A stretch of DNA of 64,000 nt from Cardiocondyla obscurior (lineage: Eukaryota > Arthropoda > Insecta > Hymenoptera > Formicidae). How positions within the stretch are numbered: position 1 is the stretch's first letter; each line of letters opens with the position of its first letter. The stretch spans positions 1,652,001 through 1,716,000 of the forward strand of contig NC_091864.1 of the NCBI RefSeq assembly GCF_019399895.1, in the 5' to 3' direction. Position numbers and translations under genes: made by a program. The notes under the pieces were generated by a model that was not told the origin of the DNA, made no database searches, and was given only the letters and a program-made list of their open reading frames with translations. This document shows positions 1-10,989 of the stretch, piece by piece.

Positions 1-869
1 AAATTGGTTTTCTTGCTTGGCACACTTTGTGCCACGAAAATTAATTGACGTGTCGGGTATTTTCGGGTTAAACTTTATTTTAAAGGGGAGAAATAACGTG
101 ACGAGGTCTCACTTACTAACAGTACGTTAATCGACGATACAATGTTCCTGGGAACGTCGCATCGAATATCAGTCGGCGTGAAAATGTCAACGCGCCAGCA
201 CGGTAACTAAAAAAGGGCGGTAGAAACGCCTATACCTAACGCGCGGTCGAAAGTCGAGAGCATAAATTAATCAGCCGGGTGAATCTCGTGAACCGGCGGG
301 GCCTCGTTTATCGACGTTCCTCTCTATTCTCCTCGAGCCTTTTTATTTTTGAGGAAATAAATCCCGTTAAAACAAGCGTGAGAAAATAAAAATTACTTAT
401 TATAAAATAAAAAGTAATACACTTTTATCCGATAGAACTTATTAAACATAACAGTATTATTTAATATGCATACGTTAAATATCTAACGAGATTAAAGTAC
501 ATTTTATTATTATTTTTTCTACTTGTAAAAGATATAAAACAGTATTAATAAGAAATGTGCATTATTTAAACTGTCTTTAACTTGTAATTAAATTTTGACA
601 GTCACACGGTTGCGCTGGCGTTTAAATTTAATATAATTACTTAAAAGTTAATTTTGAGCATTAAATGAAAATTTATTATACTGGAACAAACCATGCGCAC
701 GCTTCGCGTTTGCTATTTTTCGAAAGGCCAAACTCGTGTGCGTTATTATAATTGGAAACATTAATTAATTAGAATAATTTCTATATAATTACAATTGAGT
801 AATCTATGGTCGACGACGTGGTGCCGGTTCAAGAGATTCAATTACAAATTGCGAAAAAAAAGTTATGTG
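1..869. other. AT-rich stretch beyond the last leader exon, no gene seen
   Basis: The first 340 bases are mixed composition and the rest is strongly AT-rich. On the minus strand this lies immediately downstream of the GTAAGT donor at 875-870, so if the leader-exon model is right it is the beginning of the next intron. I see no ORF, no convincing acceptor and no repeat here. Confidence 0.4.
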
Positions 870-875
870 ACTTAC

Positions 876-915
876 CAATCTTCATGGCAGCGGAGTTGTT
901 GAGTTCTGCTGTTGG
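876..915 (-). other. Candidate exon 4 (exon B, copy 1) with possible start codon
   Basis: On the minus strand this 40-nt block is bounded by the acceptor TTTATGTTACAG (intron ending at 916) and the donor ATTG/GTAAGT (875-870). It contains the core AACTCCGCTGC shared with exon B copies at 1361 and 46247. An ATG at 885-883 in a reasonable context (GCTGCCATGA, G at -3) opens the frame M-K-I followed by one base before the donor, so it could be the exon that carries the real translation start, with the coding body to the left of this window. That is inference: nothing downstream is visible. The alternative is an entirely non-coding spliced RNA. Confidence 0.45.
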
Positions 916-1056
916 CTGTAACATAAAGAGAAATATATCAATGTAGATTATTTGTATATCATTTTAAATTACATGTATATTATTTTAAAAAATTAATAAA
1001 AAAAAATATTAAAGTCTTTATTTAATAAAGATTTTATAAATGAAATGTATGCTCAC

Positions 1057-1361
1057 CTAAGAGTTGCTCCGCCGATGCAGGATGCCTATCCGAGGCCTGC
1101 TCCTCCTCTCAGATGGGATGTGACGAGCCATCCTTCCGCGCACAAGTAACTCGCGAACGCGTCCGGGTGAAGCTACAATCGCGAAAATTACTTAACAAAT
1201 TTTTCGACACTCCCGAGTAAAAAAGAATCGTAAAAAAACGCCCGGTAACTATCGGCAGCCCCGAACGACCGACGAACCGGCTGCTGTTCGTAAAATTACT
1301 GTTATCGGCGTGCGGCACTTTTTTTCACTCAACGATGCGAAGCAGCGGAGTTTCTCTTGAT
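1057..1361 (-). other. Candidate exon 3 (exon B copy 2 fused to exon A copy 1)
   Basis: On the minus strand this starts after the acceptor TTTTTATGTTACAG (ending at 1362) and ends at the donor CTTAG/GTGAGC (1056-1051). The 5' part carries the exon B core (AACTCCGCTGC); copy 2 has no good donor of its own after it (TTGA/GTGAAA is weak), so the exon probably runs on through the second cassette, whose 3' end holds the arginine-rich block near 1108-1061. In that frame there is an ATG near 1126 and a stop (TAG) at the exon end: a 24-codon ORF M-A-R-H-I-P-S-E-R-R and on to R-R-S-N-S. A possible internal acceptor (GATTGTAG, about 1165) could instead split this into two exons. Most of the exon looks non-coding. 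Confidence 0.4.
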
Positions 1362-1478
1362 CTGTAACATAAAAATTACAAAATTACATTGTAGATATTT
1401 TATCTAATTAAATAAAATAATAAAAAAATATTATAAAAAATCTAAATCATTAATTTATAAAGAGAAATTGATACTTGC

Positions 1479-1584
1479 CCTCTGGGTTGCTCCGCCGGTG
1501 CAGGATACCCTTCCTGGGCCTCCTCCTCCTCTCAGGATGTCTGCGGGATGTCGGGTTGATCCTTCGTCAATGGTTGAATATTAT
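1479..1584 (-). other. Candidate exon 2 (exon A, copy 2) with GC donor
   Basis: This 106-nt block is preceded by a textbook acceptor on the minus strand: TACTAAG branch-like motif, a T-rich tract and TTTGTTTCAG ending at 1585. It ends at the donor AGAGG/GCAAGT (1478-1473), which matches the extended consensus of the rare GC-AG intron class. The arginine-rich block is present (E-R-R-R-R-P-R-K-G-I-L-H-R-R-S-N), but that frame has a TGA near the exon start and no ATG. Joined to exon 1, the frame from the exon-1 ATG reads 16 further codons and stops at TGA 1534-1532. I therefore favour a leader exon with an upstream ORF. Confidence 0.45.
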
Positions 1585-1904
1585 CTGAAACAAAAAAATT
1601 GTACTTAGTATACTGTTCTGTTCAATGTCTTATTGAGTGTGTGTTTGTTTATCGTACCGCGCTCGTGCTTTGGTGCCGCGTGACCTCGATGCACATTCCA
1701 ACGCAAGCACAGTTAATACGTACCGTTCCCCTTACTCCTCGCGCTCCCCGCGCCTACACCCGTTTTTACGACTAAAATTAAGAAGCGCGACGAATAATCT
1801 AGACAAGACTTCGATCGCGAACCCTACAATTCGATGCTCGCCGTATCGTTGCCCGACAAAGTACGCAAAGCTAACACGTGGCGGAATAAAGAACGAGAAT
1901 TTAC

Positions 1905-2028
1905 CTGTATTTAATCGGTCGATCGTCGGTGAATAGACAACGGCGGTGTCCTGTGCCGGACACTGCGGTTCATAGGGCGAGGTACACGATGATAAGGCGT
2001 GAAAGAATACACGTAGATGCCTCGGCAT
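1905..2028 (-). other. Candidate exon 1 with a 58-codon spliced upstream ORF
   Basis: An ATG at 2028-2026 on the minus strand opens 41 codons that reach the donor AATACAG/GTAAAT (1904-1899). Splicing to the acceptor at 1585 would give a 320-nt intron and leave the phase intact: the spliced frame adds D-N-I-Q-P-L-T-K-D-Q and stops after P-Q-T-S, 58 codons in all. The peptide has no signal sequence, membrane segment or family resemblance that I can see. Its transcription start would lie between here and the CCAAT box near 2134. It may be a regulatory upstream ORF rather than the main product. Unspliced reading through the donor would give a 98-codon ORF, so the donor call decides the model. Confidence 0.35.
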
Positions 2029-2039
2029 CTTTGTCTCGA

Positions 2040-2180
2040 GAACCGCTGCTCCGCACGTGGTCGGCGTATCTACTCTACTGCGCGACGGGTCGCGTGGATC
2101 GATATCGACTAGGCGATCTACGGAGCGCTGTGATTGGTCGGCGCGCTAGGGTCCCCTACCACCCCCCCCGTATCGTCGCC
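2040..2180 (-). promoter_or_regulatory. Possible promoter upstream of leader exon 1
   Basis: CpG-rich segment directly upstream of exon 1 on the minus strand. It holds an inverted CCAAT box (GATTGGT at about 2131-2137 on the plus strand), a palindromic E-box CACGTG (about 2054-2059) and a C8 run near 2165. No TATA box is apparent. The position and motif content fit a CpG-type promoter, but these motifs are short and could occur by chance. Confidence 0.3.
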
Positions 2181-2199
2181 TAGTGCCCGAATATGATCG

Positions 2200-5100
2200 C
2201 TGATGGTTGCGGAAAGGATACGGGAAAATCGCGAAGGCCGTTTTTACCAGAAAAATATTAATTAAATATAAAAACATAATTAAACATAGATATTATTTTC
2301 CTGTGAATATCGAGCGCATATACTCTTCTAATTTAAACGTCGCTAAATCTATAAAGGCATGTCTGATTGCCTGGGATCTTCGGAACATGTTTCACCGTGA
2401 CGGTGATCGTGTACACGGCGCCGGTAGCTTTTACCGCGGTCGTTCGTTAAAATCGTCGTGCGTTGAATCCGTCGATAAATCCGCCCGTAACGGCGCGCGA
2501 CCTTAAATTAGCGGATTAAAGTCGCATTAACTAAATGCGAGATTGACGCGGTTTCTCCGGTTTCGCCGGTGCATGTACCTGCGCGCCGTTCGCCGCTCTT
2601 ATATGTGTGCGCACTCCTGCCGGGATGCTGCAACTTCTGCAGCACCGTGCTGTGACTGAGACATGGTTCCCTCGGGATAGCCTGGCCGAGATTTACGAAC
2701 CTCCGCTCTGTATCGCTAACGCCACCGATTTATACACGCACCGCGCGTTCTCTTTCGCCCTCGCGCGAGAGAGTCTCGCTCCTCTGAAAGCGAAGGAAAA
2801 CCCGTGAAAACCGACGTTTAGAAACGGGGTTTTTTTCTCTTTTTTTTTGTTCGAAAGGGGAAAAACGACGGCCGAAGCGAAGTTGTGCGTCGAGGCGAAA
2901 CGCCGCGCGCTTTACATGATCTTTTAGCACCTTGAATTCCCTCTGTCCGCGTCCGAGCAAACAGTTTTTCCTTTTCATCCCACGAGAGAAAATATCTATG
3001 TTGACCGTGTCATCAAATATGAGCATTTTTAAATAACTCGCGTACCATTTCTTTGACAGGATGTTTGTACGAAGATGTAATTAAGAAGATTACGTACCTA
3101 ACAATAAGGATTAATTTAAAGAAATTACGTTTTGAAAACTCAAACTGTTTGAAGCTGTCAGGATTATTATATACATATACAGTAAGTTTTACTTCGGTGG
3201 AATTTTAACGTTATTCAAAATGTTAAATGACGACCTTATTTAATATCTTTTACATCGACGTAATCGTAATATTTTTATCCTATGTAAGAATATTTAATTT
3301 TCATAAAAAATAACGTCTGTCTAGGAATTTTACTTCACTCTTGAACGCGATAATCTGCTAAGAAATCGTGTTACTGTTTCAATTCACGTACGAAAATATA
3401 GAGGTGGCGGAGCAGTGTTAAAGCTGATACGCGCGCTGAATACATCCCTTGGATTGTCACATTGAACCCTCTATGTGCCCATAATGCTAGTACTATAGCT
3501 CGCATCGACGAGCCCCTTTGTGTCCGCGCGATATCGAGTTCAAGCACAACGTGCTTACTAGCAAAGAGAAATACTATGATAGCAAGTATTCTGCACATTT
3601 CCGTGGCTCTCGGTGGAAGAAAAAGAGAGGGAGAGAGAAAGAGAAAAAGAGAAAATTTGTAAGCTCTTCATAAAATAAAACTCGCATATTTCTATTTTGT
3701 CGCTATTTCAAACAGTATTACGAAACTATACACGTGGAACAAGCATTAAAAATTTAACGCGTCTGAAAATTTATATGCGTTAATAAATACCATTACGAAT
3801 TAGTATTTATAAGCTTGAAATGATAAAGATAATTTATTAAAAGCGAAAGGATAACGAGGCTGAATAAATAATTAATTCTATCGACGTTTGAAACCAAAAA
3901 TTATTCTCGCAGTTTATACGGATGGATTCACCTTCGGATGCACGTCGCTTTATTCGCGGGTAATATGAGAGACCGCGGAGACGCTTTGTTGTTCGTGAAA
4001 AGTCGAATCAGACGAGAGATACAGCTCTAATTTTGAATAGAGCGTTTCGACATTGTGCGGCAATATCGTTACGAAAGTGCCTACCTCCGCGGGCGGAATG
4101 TATCGGGGGCGATTGTACGCGGCATTCTAGGAGAACGGTTCTTAGGAGGAGAACCAGTCGGATAACCGATTGCGGCAATAATACGCGCATTGTGGCTTGT
4201 TCTGGTCGCGTCCCTTTCGTTGGACCACCACGGCTACCGAGTCCAAGATACACGGCCGATTGCGAGTCAATACCAGGATGAACGGAATCCTGATACGACC
4301 TCATATACCTGCCTATCTGACTGCGCGTTCCAGCAACAATGGTGCATTACGTCCGTTTAATCGATGATAAATCACTGACCGATATCCGTGACCGATAACC
4401 GTCCCTGCCTTTCGTGGCCGGACGCCGGGGAAAAATATTTATCGGGCCCCGCAAAATGATTTATCTAATGTGCTCGTCGCTGGCATTTCATTATTAATTT
4501 TCGATCGCGTAACGCCGATAATTATACAGGTTTTCCGCGCCGACGACGCCTATCCTTTTAAGACCAGATGTTTCCGAACACATCGCGATATATCTTGTCC
4601 CCCCGTTAATTTAATCAACGTTCTAACACAGTAGACAATTTCTTTTTGTAATTTATGCGCCGAGTACGTGTGAACGCGATCGATTTAAGAGTTCGCTCGA
4701 CAACGTTGGCGCAGCTAATTTAAAATGAACAATCCACGATAAACTCGATGATCGATAAAAGTTTTTTTTTTTTTTGCGCGGAAAGAAAATTGTAGATTCG
4801 TCGAAGAATGCATTTTTCCAGCAGATCCCAATCTCTCTGGAACGCCCCGTACACACTGTGTTCCAAATAGCCTCCGTCGTCTCTCTCTCGTTCCCTTTCC
4901 CCCTCGCAGGGAGACTCCATAAAGACTGATTTACGCGCTGGATTTATGAAGACCGTTCGGTTTTCTGGGCAGTATTTCATCGGTGGCAGGACTTTTTTTT
5001 TTTCTTTTTTTTTAACGCGCAGAACCTTTTTTTTTTCTTTTTCGCCCGGGCGAATCACCGGTACCGATCATCACGTTGCCGTCGAAATCGCGATGGTCAA

Positions 5101-6094
5101 TGCACGGCGGTCGCAACAATCGGTTTTACAACGTACGCGTGATACCGCGCCAGCTGTTACGCTTGCCGACGTAACGGCCGGTGTAATTGATCGTGTAATT
5201 TTAATGAGATTCAATTTCGTTATCGATTACGATTGTCTCGCGTTTCCGAAAATTCTACGATTTTTTTTGTCGATCGATAAGACGGGAGTCTGTTTTATTT
5301 TTTATCTCTCTCGTTTATCTTCGGCTTTTTTTTTTATTTTTGTTCTTCTTTCGCGCCTCTTTTGAAAACGTGTCTCTTAACAAATCCATTTTGCCTCCAT
5401 TATCCCTTTGCTTTCTCGCTCGTTTCGCCTTTGTTTCTCTATTTTTTCGATCACGCGAGGGCCCGTAACGACATTTTGCCGGCCGATGCGTCGCGGCGCG
5501 ATTGTAACAATGCGCCACTGCGACCGCACGTACACCGGCCGTTATGTCTGATAATCGCATAATTCAAGCGGGGGAGACTACGGGGGCGGAGAAGAGAGGT
5601 GGATAGATTTGCCTAGCGCGCGATAGCCGCTTTCTCGTCCGGAAAAAAAAGCGCGGAAATAAAAAACTAAATGCGATTGGATAAAGTGGATGGTGAACTG
5701 CAAATTTTCTATTGTCTCGCTGGTGTCGCTTCGCCGAGCCGGGCCGTTCTGCATCGGATACCGACGAGTGATTAGCGAAAACGTCGGCTCAGCAAGTCAC
5801 CCGAATTTCAATCCGTGTAAAAATACCTAACGGTCCATTGTTCTACCCATTGTGTTATTATCTGAGGGAACAGGGGGAAAAAAAACAAGAAAAGCACTAT
5901 TAAAAGTGCGATGTAAAATAAAATTCGTGAAAATAAAAAAAAGGAAACCTTATTATTCGTGATCGATTAAAGTATCTAAATTTTGATAATATTACAAGTA
6001 CCATGAATTATTTTTTTTGGTTTAAAAAATCGATAATTTTATTGCAGGATCGCGTTCGATTCTATTTTTTCACACGCGACTTTTAACGTTCGTG
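2200..6094. other. No gene seen; mixed GC/AT, pyrimidine-rich patches
   Basis: Only short ORFs (up to about 140 codons at 4946-5365, plus) with phenylalanine-rich translations made from poly-T runs at about 4760, 4990, 5030 and 5330. A purine-rich tract lies at 3616-3660. There is no recognisable protein or RNA and no repeat that I could pair. Confidence 0.5.
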
Positions 6095-6114
6095 TTTTTT
6101 TTTTTTTTTTTTTT
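6095..6114. repeat. Poly-T tract (20 T)
   Basis: Uninterrupted run of 20 T followed by a short GA repeat. Homopolymer runs of this length are typical of insect non-coding DNA and likely to vary in length between individuals. Confidence 0.9.
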
Positions 6115-9100
6115 GAGAGAGAGAAACTAACAACCCGTTTTCCGCAATTAATACGCGGGGATGTCGACGTTCGAGGCGGCGTTAGCGGTGAAAATAGACG
6201 CGGGGTCAGCCGTAAGTGGAACGTATTGAGCGTTAAGTAGCAGTGGAATGCCTCGCGGTGAGGTCAGACCGACCGCACGGTGGTCGACCCATTCTCTTTC
6301 CACGGTCTTACTACGGGCTATAACTTACTTAGCGTGAATTGTTCTTCAGTGCATTTCTACTTCAACGTACCGTAGAGATGCAACGTCAGCGATACGGGAA
6401 GAGACTTACTGTCATAACATTCACTAGAAATATTAAATTTATGGCACTTGTACATAGAGGCGGTAGTTTGTTTTAAAAATTTTACGGAGCTTCGCGGCAA
6501 CCAGACATAAAAGGGACGCGTACAGGTTCGCAGTTTACTGCGGAGCTATTACGTAAGAAATTATTTAAATGCGTTAGCTGACACAAATGGCTATTTGCGT
6601 AACAATTTTGCTACAACCTGCCTTTCCGTGTCAATAAAATTATTTTGACATTACGCTCGAGTAAATATAATAAATAATTTTCTTAACAGCAGCGTGCATA
6701 TGATAAGGTAACGGCAGTATGAATAATATATTAATTACCCGACAGCATAAAAAATAGTAATCTGCACTTCGGGTCTTTATCGACTCTTTATCCTATTCAT
6801 TTTATTTCGCCGATTTCTCGATTCGGGACGTGCCAATCGCTGCGCTCTACTTCCGACGGAAAACGAATGACGGGAATTATGTTGAACGGCTCATTTGCAG
6901 TGCGGTCTGTGCATCTCAAAGCTCGCGGACGGGAGCCTTCGCGGATGTAGAAAATGAGGTGGACCGCGATAGGGAAACAGCAACGAGGCTGGACATCGTA
7001 CTTACAGCCACATTGCAAGAGGATTGGTCAGAATATTTCGAGCCTTTGCATGCGCCCGCCGCAGTCCGATAAAAGCCGGAGGAACCCGTCGACATGGCAA
7101 GGGGGGAGGGGGTGGAAAAGGGCGCGAGAAGGGTGGCTTTTACAGAGCCGTAGGATTTAACTTTGGCAAGAGAGAGGGGCCGCTCGAGGTGAATGTCTGG
7201 ACGTGAGCATTGGTCGTGTAAAAGGGTCGGTGCCGAGGTATTCCGTACGCGGGGGTTGAAACAAACCCCCGAAAGGACCGGACCGCCGGTGGCCAGTCTG
7301 CGGAAGTAACGTGAGGAGGAAGGGAAGACCAGTCGGGAATGCGCGGCGACGGTGGAGTTTGAAAGGGAGTGGATCGCGCGCGCCATTGGACAAAAACAGA
7401 GTGTCGCGACAGAGTGCTCAACTCGGACAAAGGAGCACCGTGGCGGGCCCGGAGACAAAAGGTTAATCTTCGTTTTTTGCTGAATTTAGCACCACTTCCA
7501 CTACGGGTCCCACCCGTAGCTGTAACTTCCTTCGATTCACCTCTTACGCGAGGCTGGGGAGCCGCCCGGCAGCGAACAATGGATTTATGCCGGTTCGGTA
7601 TTACGCGTTTGCGTTAACTGCAGAAACTGTTTCCCTTTAACGTGCCGCTCTCGAGCGAGCAGCTAAGTAAAGATTTACAATTTGCAATTCCGAAAGAATA
7701 ATAAACGATACCTACATTATTTCACACTCTGTTATCCCATTATCCTATTTTTTTTTTTTTTTTAATAAATATATTTATACGTATAAATTATTAAAAGTCC
7801 CGACAGTGTACGTTTTTACATTAATATTTCTGTATGATTAAGAATTCTTATTGCAGTTAAATTATAAAAAAAAAAGAAGAAGAAGTTTGAAGCTTTTTGC
7901 AGAATAGTCGGTCTTGGCGTTAGGATTTTTTTTTACGGGAAGGAAAAAAATCATAAATTATGTTTTCACGACGACCACGAAAGTGTGAAGCGTCAGAGAG
8001 GCGAGTGTTTTTAAAGCTGTAATCTATTCATCATTATAGCGCGCGCGTAAATAGCACGCGTGCAACTTGAAGCATCGCCGAGATCTGACAGCTTCACAGG
8101 GACAGAACTATAATACGTAGCTGCAGATGGATTGGGATCTGTCAAAGGATAATAGAAGTGATATTAAAAAAGTATCGCGGTGTGTATGCGCGGGCGCGGA
8201 ATGGCAACGTCATAGCTCGAGCTTCGCCTTTTATTTCCATATGTAGGATCTCTTTTGAGTACAGGTCATAGAGGGACATTTCCAAACGAGGTTTCTCCAC
8301 CGTCCGATGATTAACTGGCTACCAGGGGCGCGCGCGCGGCAAGAGAATAACGTGTTTTTGTTCGCGTTTATCCCCCCAGCCCTTCTTGTTTGCCGCATGC
8401 ATACGATGCATTATACATGCTAGATTTTAAAGTAGACGTTGCTTCGCTTTATGACGGCGACACTGCGCGGCGCCGTAATCAGATACCGCGCGTGAATACG
8501 ATTAGCTCGTTCTCGACAATGAAACTATGACTCGGTGACTTGTACCCGATGGAAATCAAGGCGGTTCAAGCGCAGGCAGAGATATCGTCCTTTCGAATCT
8601 CGCCCGGGAATATCTAGCTGCCGATTAAGTCAAAATCGTAATTGCGTGGCACATTTCAGAAGATTTTTCCGCAAATAGATGCGTCTTCGCGAGAATTTTT
8701 TTTTTCTCTTGTTCAACGTGCGGTTGACTCCGACTACTGAATAACTCGCGAATAACGCTTTTTTTTTTTTTCATCCGCACACATTCAGCGAAAGAAAAAG
8801 TTCACGCCGGCGGTATTTACGGAAGAAAGGCGTGCAAAGACTGTCTCGCGTTATCACCCATTTGCATATCAATTATCATTTAGCGGCACGGTAATGCCGT
8901 TTGGTCAAACTGTACTAATACCAAAGTTAAGCAAGTCGGTGAAGTAGTTGGCGGCTCGTGCGGCACGCGCCGGGCCGCTTCTCCCTTCTACATATATTAG
9001 ACTTTATAATGTTGCGCGGCAGGTCTTACGTATGTTAATGCACGTTAAGCCTGATACGGCGTAGCCGCGAGTCGGCTGCATTCACCGCTGATAATTTGCA

Positions 9101-10680
9101 TAGACCAACGAACGCCTCTCACAACGGTTCGTACGCTCGCGAGCGTCCCGCGGCGCTCGATCGAGTGCAACGGCTTCTTATTACAGATCTACCATTTCCC
9201 TTTTGTTTTTATCGTGGATTAAACCGCGCGATCAAACTCACCGATTTATAACGCATCGCCTGACGAGCTATTGCGCCACCGAAGACATTGCGATTGCCTA
9301 GGCACGCCAATTCACGCGAACGGGCTCAGCGCGGTATGGAAGTTGAATTAATCAGCGCAAGGTGTTGTGTAGGAAGGCGCACAGACACGCGATGCATACG
9401 GTATTCCATCAATGTAACCGGCTCCCTTAATCTCCTTTGTGCGGGAAGTGCTTGGAAACAGCGCTCTACCACGGAGTATCAGTATTTGTCATTATGGATT
9501 TCAAGCCGTTACCATTTCGCGTCTCGCAGCATTAACAACAGAAGTTATAACGTTATTTGTACGTTTGTAATTATTGCTTAAATAAAAAAAAAAAAAATTA
9601 GAAGCGTAGAGCAAGTGATTAACCCTCCCCTTTTCCTAATTTATTAAAAAAAAATCTTATATAAATTTTTTTTATCGAAAGATTAATAATGAGATATTTA
9701 ATAATTCGATCCAGACTTCAGCGCGTACGACGCGGTATTGTTGCACTGTGAAATTGATTTTGTACCTCGAGCAAGATCATCCATTTGTATTATCCCGGCA
9801 GAAAGAGGAAGTCGCTTTATCTTATCTCGCGGACGAGATCAAACTTCGTATCCTAATACCAAGCGCGGTTCGACTTACCCTTCGACGGTGCCTGATTACC
9901 ATTAGCATCCGGCGGAGGGTCCGGGGTCGAAAGCTCGTTGTCTTGTAACGAGCTGTATCTCCGGTCCTAATGGGTCCAGATGTAGTTACGTCCGTGGCTG
10001 GCTTAAACTACTTCCGGACAGCTTTATCTGCCTGCTCGCCGCGACACGAAACGGCCGACCAATCGCGGTTCCTTCCACCAGGATTAGCAATGTTGTACGA
10101 CGCGACGGTCGGGTTAACCCTAATTACAATCCGCGTAATCTGTTATGGCGAGCACGAATTTATTACGTTTGCACGAGGTGCACTTCCGGCGGCGAGCCTT
10201 TTCCAAAGTCGGCCAAAGTCCCGGAATAATTATTGCTTATCAGTTTTATTTTAATAATCTGCTTTGCCGGTACCGACTTTAATTACGTTCCGTGGGCGAT
10301 TATTTGAGAAATATTAATTACTTGGCATAGAGTACGTAATTTTATCGAGATACAGCGTCGACTGTATTCGGTGCGCTTTACAGTTGCGTATATCGCGCTC
10401 GAGGCATCTAATTATTACCTATTAACCTTTTAATAGCCTCAGTGGTTAACTGCGATCGCTATCGTCATAATTCAACACGCCGGGCATTAATTTTTTTGCA
10501 CACCGCTCCGAACGAGCTCGCTCCACTTTGCGATGTCTCGCGTTTTTTGTTTGTGTCATTTTAGTAATGTACACCTTAGACTGCAAGTTTATTATTAATA
10601 TCGTTAAAACATCGAAGTTTCCGGTGCTTAATTTTTGAGGTAAGATTATTCGTGATATCTTAGATATGCACGCGCTATAT
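6115..10680. other. No gene seen
   Basis: The largest ORF is 180 codons (6916-7458, minus) in a GC-rich segment with few stop codons on either strand; it overlaps several ORFs on the other strand and has a low-complexity serine- and proline-rich translation, so I read it as chance. G-rich runs occur at 7101-7120. The rest alternates between CpG-rich and AT-rich blocks without assignable features. Confidence 0.5.
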
Positions 10681-10681
10681 A

Positions 10682-10706
10682 TGCATATACATATTGCGTA
10701 TATGCA
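10682..10706. repeat. AT-rich hairpin (9-bp stem, 7-nt loop)
   Basis: TGCATATAC (10682-10690) and GTATATGCA (10698-10706) are perfect inverted repeats. They sit inside an AT/GT-alternating stretch (about 10672-10750), so this is probably a by-product of simple sequence. Confidence 0.7.
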
Positions 10707-10920
10707 CTTGTGCTGCGATATGTACATACATAGTATATGTATATACATTGGAAAGACGGGGTCGGTAAGGCAGACATGCCGTTGCGTCGAGTTAATTAAT
10801 CATGCGCGAGAAGACCAATAATCGCAGTGGAATCCGAGCTCGTCGTCGGAGGATCATCTCGTATATTCTCCGATTCTCTCCGCGGTGTCCCGGTATATCT
10901 TGCAAGGAGGTTTCGCTTGC

Positions 10921-10967
10921 GGGAGAGAGAAAGAGAAAAGAGAAAGAGAGAGAGAAGGAGAGAAAGG
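10921..10967. repeat. Purine-rich (GA)n-like tract
   Basis: Degenerate run of GAGA/GAAA units on the plus strand. GAGA tracts can bind GAGA-type factors in insects, but this one is imperfect and has no other promoter signals beside it. Confidence 0.8.
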
Positions 10968-10989
10968 ATTAATTAACAGAGGAGACGAT

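Larger units (their letters stand above)
876..2028 (-). other. Candidate multi-exon spliced transcript leaving the window at the left
   Basis: Chaining the four exons gives introns of 320, 117 and 141 nt with GT-AG, GC-AG and GT-AG ends. All introns are AT-rich and the exons are GC-rich, the compositional contrast expected of real insect splice units. The last two introns share the acceptor TATGTTACAG, evidence that the exon-intron unit was duplicated as a whole. Function is unknown. The chain looks like 5' leader exons or a lncRNA; if coding, the product is either short or begins at the ATG in the last exon. The distant cassette at 46.2-46.5 kb could be an alternative upstream leader of the same gene (44.6-kb intron) or a separate paralogous locus. 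Confidence 0.4.

Noticed and set aside
1895..1912. Minus-strand AATACAG/GTAAAT as a recursive splice point
   Set aside because: No pyrimidine tract; it fits better as the donor of exon 1.
7101..7120. G-rich run as a G-quadruplex
   Set aside because: Only two long G-runs plus a GG and a distant GGG; much weaker than the 53-kb motif.
6916..7458. 180-codon minus-strand ORF
   Set aside because: Low-complexity Ser/Pro/Arg composition, opposite-strand ORFs overlap it, no motif.
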